Below are positions 41,942 through 43,154 of a stretch of 43,154 bases of DNA, piece after piece (the stretch's first letter is position 1; every line of letters starts with the position of its first letter). Both the position numbers and the translations under genes were made by a program. Under the pieces are notes generated by a model. That model did not search any database. It was not told where the DNA came from and saw only the letters and a program-made list of their open reading frames with translations. Origin of the DNA: Polysphondylium violaceum (Eukaryota; Evosea; Eumycetozoa; Dictyosteliales; Dictyosteliaceae); assembly GCA_000277445.1 (NCBI GenBank), contig AJWJ01000165.1, positions 1 to 43,154 on the forward strand, read 5' to 3'.

Positions 41942-42958
41942 TTATTGAGGAGGTGGTGGAGGTGGAAGATCATGGAAATCATAACCATATTGAGAAACAG
42001 GACGAGCTGGTGGAGGTGGAAAATCAAATGATGATGGAGGTGGGGGTGGGAGATCACCAATAGATGGTGGAGGGGGTAAACCATTGCCACCACCGCCAAA
42101 GGATGGAGGTGGAGGTGGGAAATCACCCATCATTGGAGGAGGTGGTGGAAGATCAAAGCCACCAGAGGGTGGTGGGGGTGGGGGTGCATGAACAGAGGTA
42201 CGTTGTGATGGAATGGGTGGCACTGAAAGTGATGGGGGTGGAGGTGCAGAGGTTCTTTGTGGTGGTGCAGAAATGGGTGCAGGTGGGCCTTTTGGCACAC
42301 CAGTTGGTTGTGGAGAGTATGAAGGAGAGGATTGATAAGTGGGTGTACTAGAATTTGAATTTACAGGTGGTGCAAGACCGCCAGTGGAACCGTTGAGATT
42401 GGCTGATGAATTGGAGTGATTTAATTGGGCTGAATCTCCCATTGAATAATTTACTTGTTTACGTACAAATTTAGTTGGTGCCTTGGCTGAATCAACTTCA
42501 ATTTTCTTTTCTTTAAGTGTAGATCTATATGATTTTGTTGAATCTGGTGTATTAAATGCTTGTGTACCTGTTGAATCATGAATCATATTTACTCTCTAAT
42601 TTTTATTGTATTATTAGTATATATGTATTTGTATACATTATATATAGATATTAAAACATACTTGAGTTAAAGTAGCAATTTCAATACTAATTTTTTCAAT
42701 TTCATTTGATTGTAATTGTAACAAGGTAGTGATATGAGTACCAATGGTTTGAATATGATAGGCAACATTTAATAAAGCATTTTTAGCATAACCTTGAGTT
42801 TGTTCATAAATTTGAGCAGTATCACCACCACTAACATAGGCTGATTTACAATAATTTGAAATTTGTTCCATTTTACTATGATTGTCCATCAATTCTGCTA
42901 AAGCTGCAGGAATTGTGGTTTGTGAGTAAACATTGATATCTAATCCTTCGTTACTCAT
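41942..42958 (-). CDS. abiA: Abi, SCAR/WAVE complex subunit
   Basis: Exon 1 42662-42958, exon 2 41942-42595; 316 aa. Residues 1-100 are the helical Abi domain that binds SCAR/WAVE and Nap1 (IPAALAELMDNHSKMEQIS, YAKNALLNVAYHIQTIGTHI). Next comes the Abi homeodomain-like region (YRSTLKEKKIEVDSAKAP). The C-terminal ~150 residues are Pro-rich with runs of P5-P7. The SH3 domain of animal Abi is absent, as known for the Dictyostelium protein. Abi regulates the complex that activates Arp2/3 in pseudopods. Convergent with the Bin3 gene. Confidence 0.95.
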
Positions 42959-43154
42959 CTTTTTATCTATATATATAAAATAAAGAGAGGAAAATATAAA
43001 AAAAATAAAAAAAGAGGTAATAATACAAATATATATATGATAAAAGAAAAAATGTACAGAGATTATATTGGTGAAAGAGTGAAAAAAAAAATAACAAAAA
43101 AAAAAAAAAAAAAAAAAAAGTATTTTTTTAAAATTTTTTTCTTTTTTATTTGGG
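42959..43154. promoter_or_regulatory. abiA upstream region
   Basis: TATATATA just upstream of the start (42968-42975) and long A-runs (43081-43118) that read as oligo-dT on the gene's strand, the usual Dictyostelium core-promoter layout. The window ends here. Confidence 0.5.

Noticed and set aside
42064-42351. Plus-strand Val/Glu/His-rich open frame
   Set aside because: Antisense of the abiA Pro-rich region.
1-43154. Retrotransposons (DIRS, TRE, skipper) and CRISPR arrays
   Set aside because: No reverse transcriptase, integrase or recombinase motifs, no long terminal repeats and no regular spacer arrays were seen; the only large repeats are the Cry-like/nprl2 segments.

Overview
The window is nuclear DNA of a social amoeba, almost certainly Dictyostelium (D. 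discoideum or a close relative). The signs are extremely AT-rich intergenic DNA full of homopolymer A/T runs, short introns (about 45-210 bp) with GTAAGT/GTATGT donors and TAG acceptors, Asn/Gln homopeptides, FNIP-repeat proteins, and amoebozoan versions of abiA, ancA and class I histone deacetylase. Splice sites below were placed by hand from reading-frame continuity and protein similarity. No functional RNA gene, CRISPR array or intact mobile element was seen.

Bases 1-8316: a recently rearranged cluster. Two minus-strand genes (one running off the left edge, one complete at 570 aa) encode proteins whose N-terminal half resembles the helical domain I of bacterial Cry delta-endotoxins, with the same intron phases downstream of exon 1. 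A third, broken copy lies at 5395-6235. The complete NPRL2 gene (GATOR1 subunit) is at 6555-7826 and a 3' fragment of it is at 2015-2520. The order [Cry-like gene + spacer + nprl2 3' end] occurs twice, so a segment was duplicated and each copy then kept a different gene intact.

Bases 8317-15512: mostly secreted or lineage-expanded genes. These are a small saposin-B protein, a long ankyrin-type protein split by a one-base frame change in an A8 run, an S28 prolyl carboxypeptidase, a short secreted thioredoxin-like protein, and a five-exon Cys-rich secreted protein that reads as an NlpC/P60 relative with an altered catalytic motif.

Bases 15626-20608: a TMEM42-like membrane protein, complex I subunit NDUFS6, a small Lys-rich protein, and a PH + double-LIM protein. 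A 3.4-kb gene-free stretch (20609-23975) lies upstream of the PH/LIM gene and holds many G/T-rich and CA-rich tracts like the G-box elements of developmental Dictyostelium promoters.

Bases 23976-33776: a HAP40/F8A homologue, an F-box/LRR-like protein, the ADP/ATP carrier (ancA), the PP2A activator PTPA, a coiled-coil protein that may be a divergent CENP-K, and an archaeal-type cofactor-independent phosphoglycerate mutase.

Bases 34023-42958: two FNIP-repeat genes, a PDI-like protein with one CGHC site, a class I histone deacetylase, a Bin3/MePCE-type RNA cap methyltransferase, and abiA of the SCAR/WAVE complex. Genes are close-packed and many are convergent (8670/8676, 17729/17833, 35419/35446, 41825/41942).
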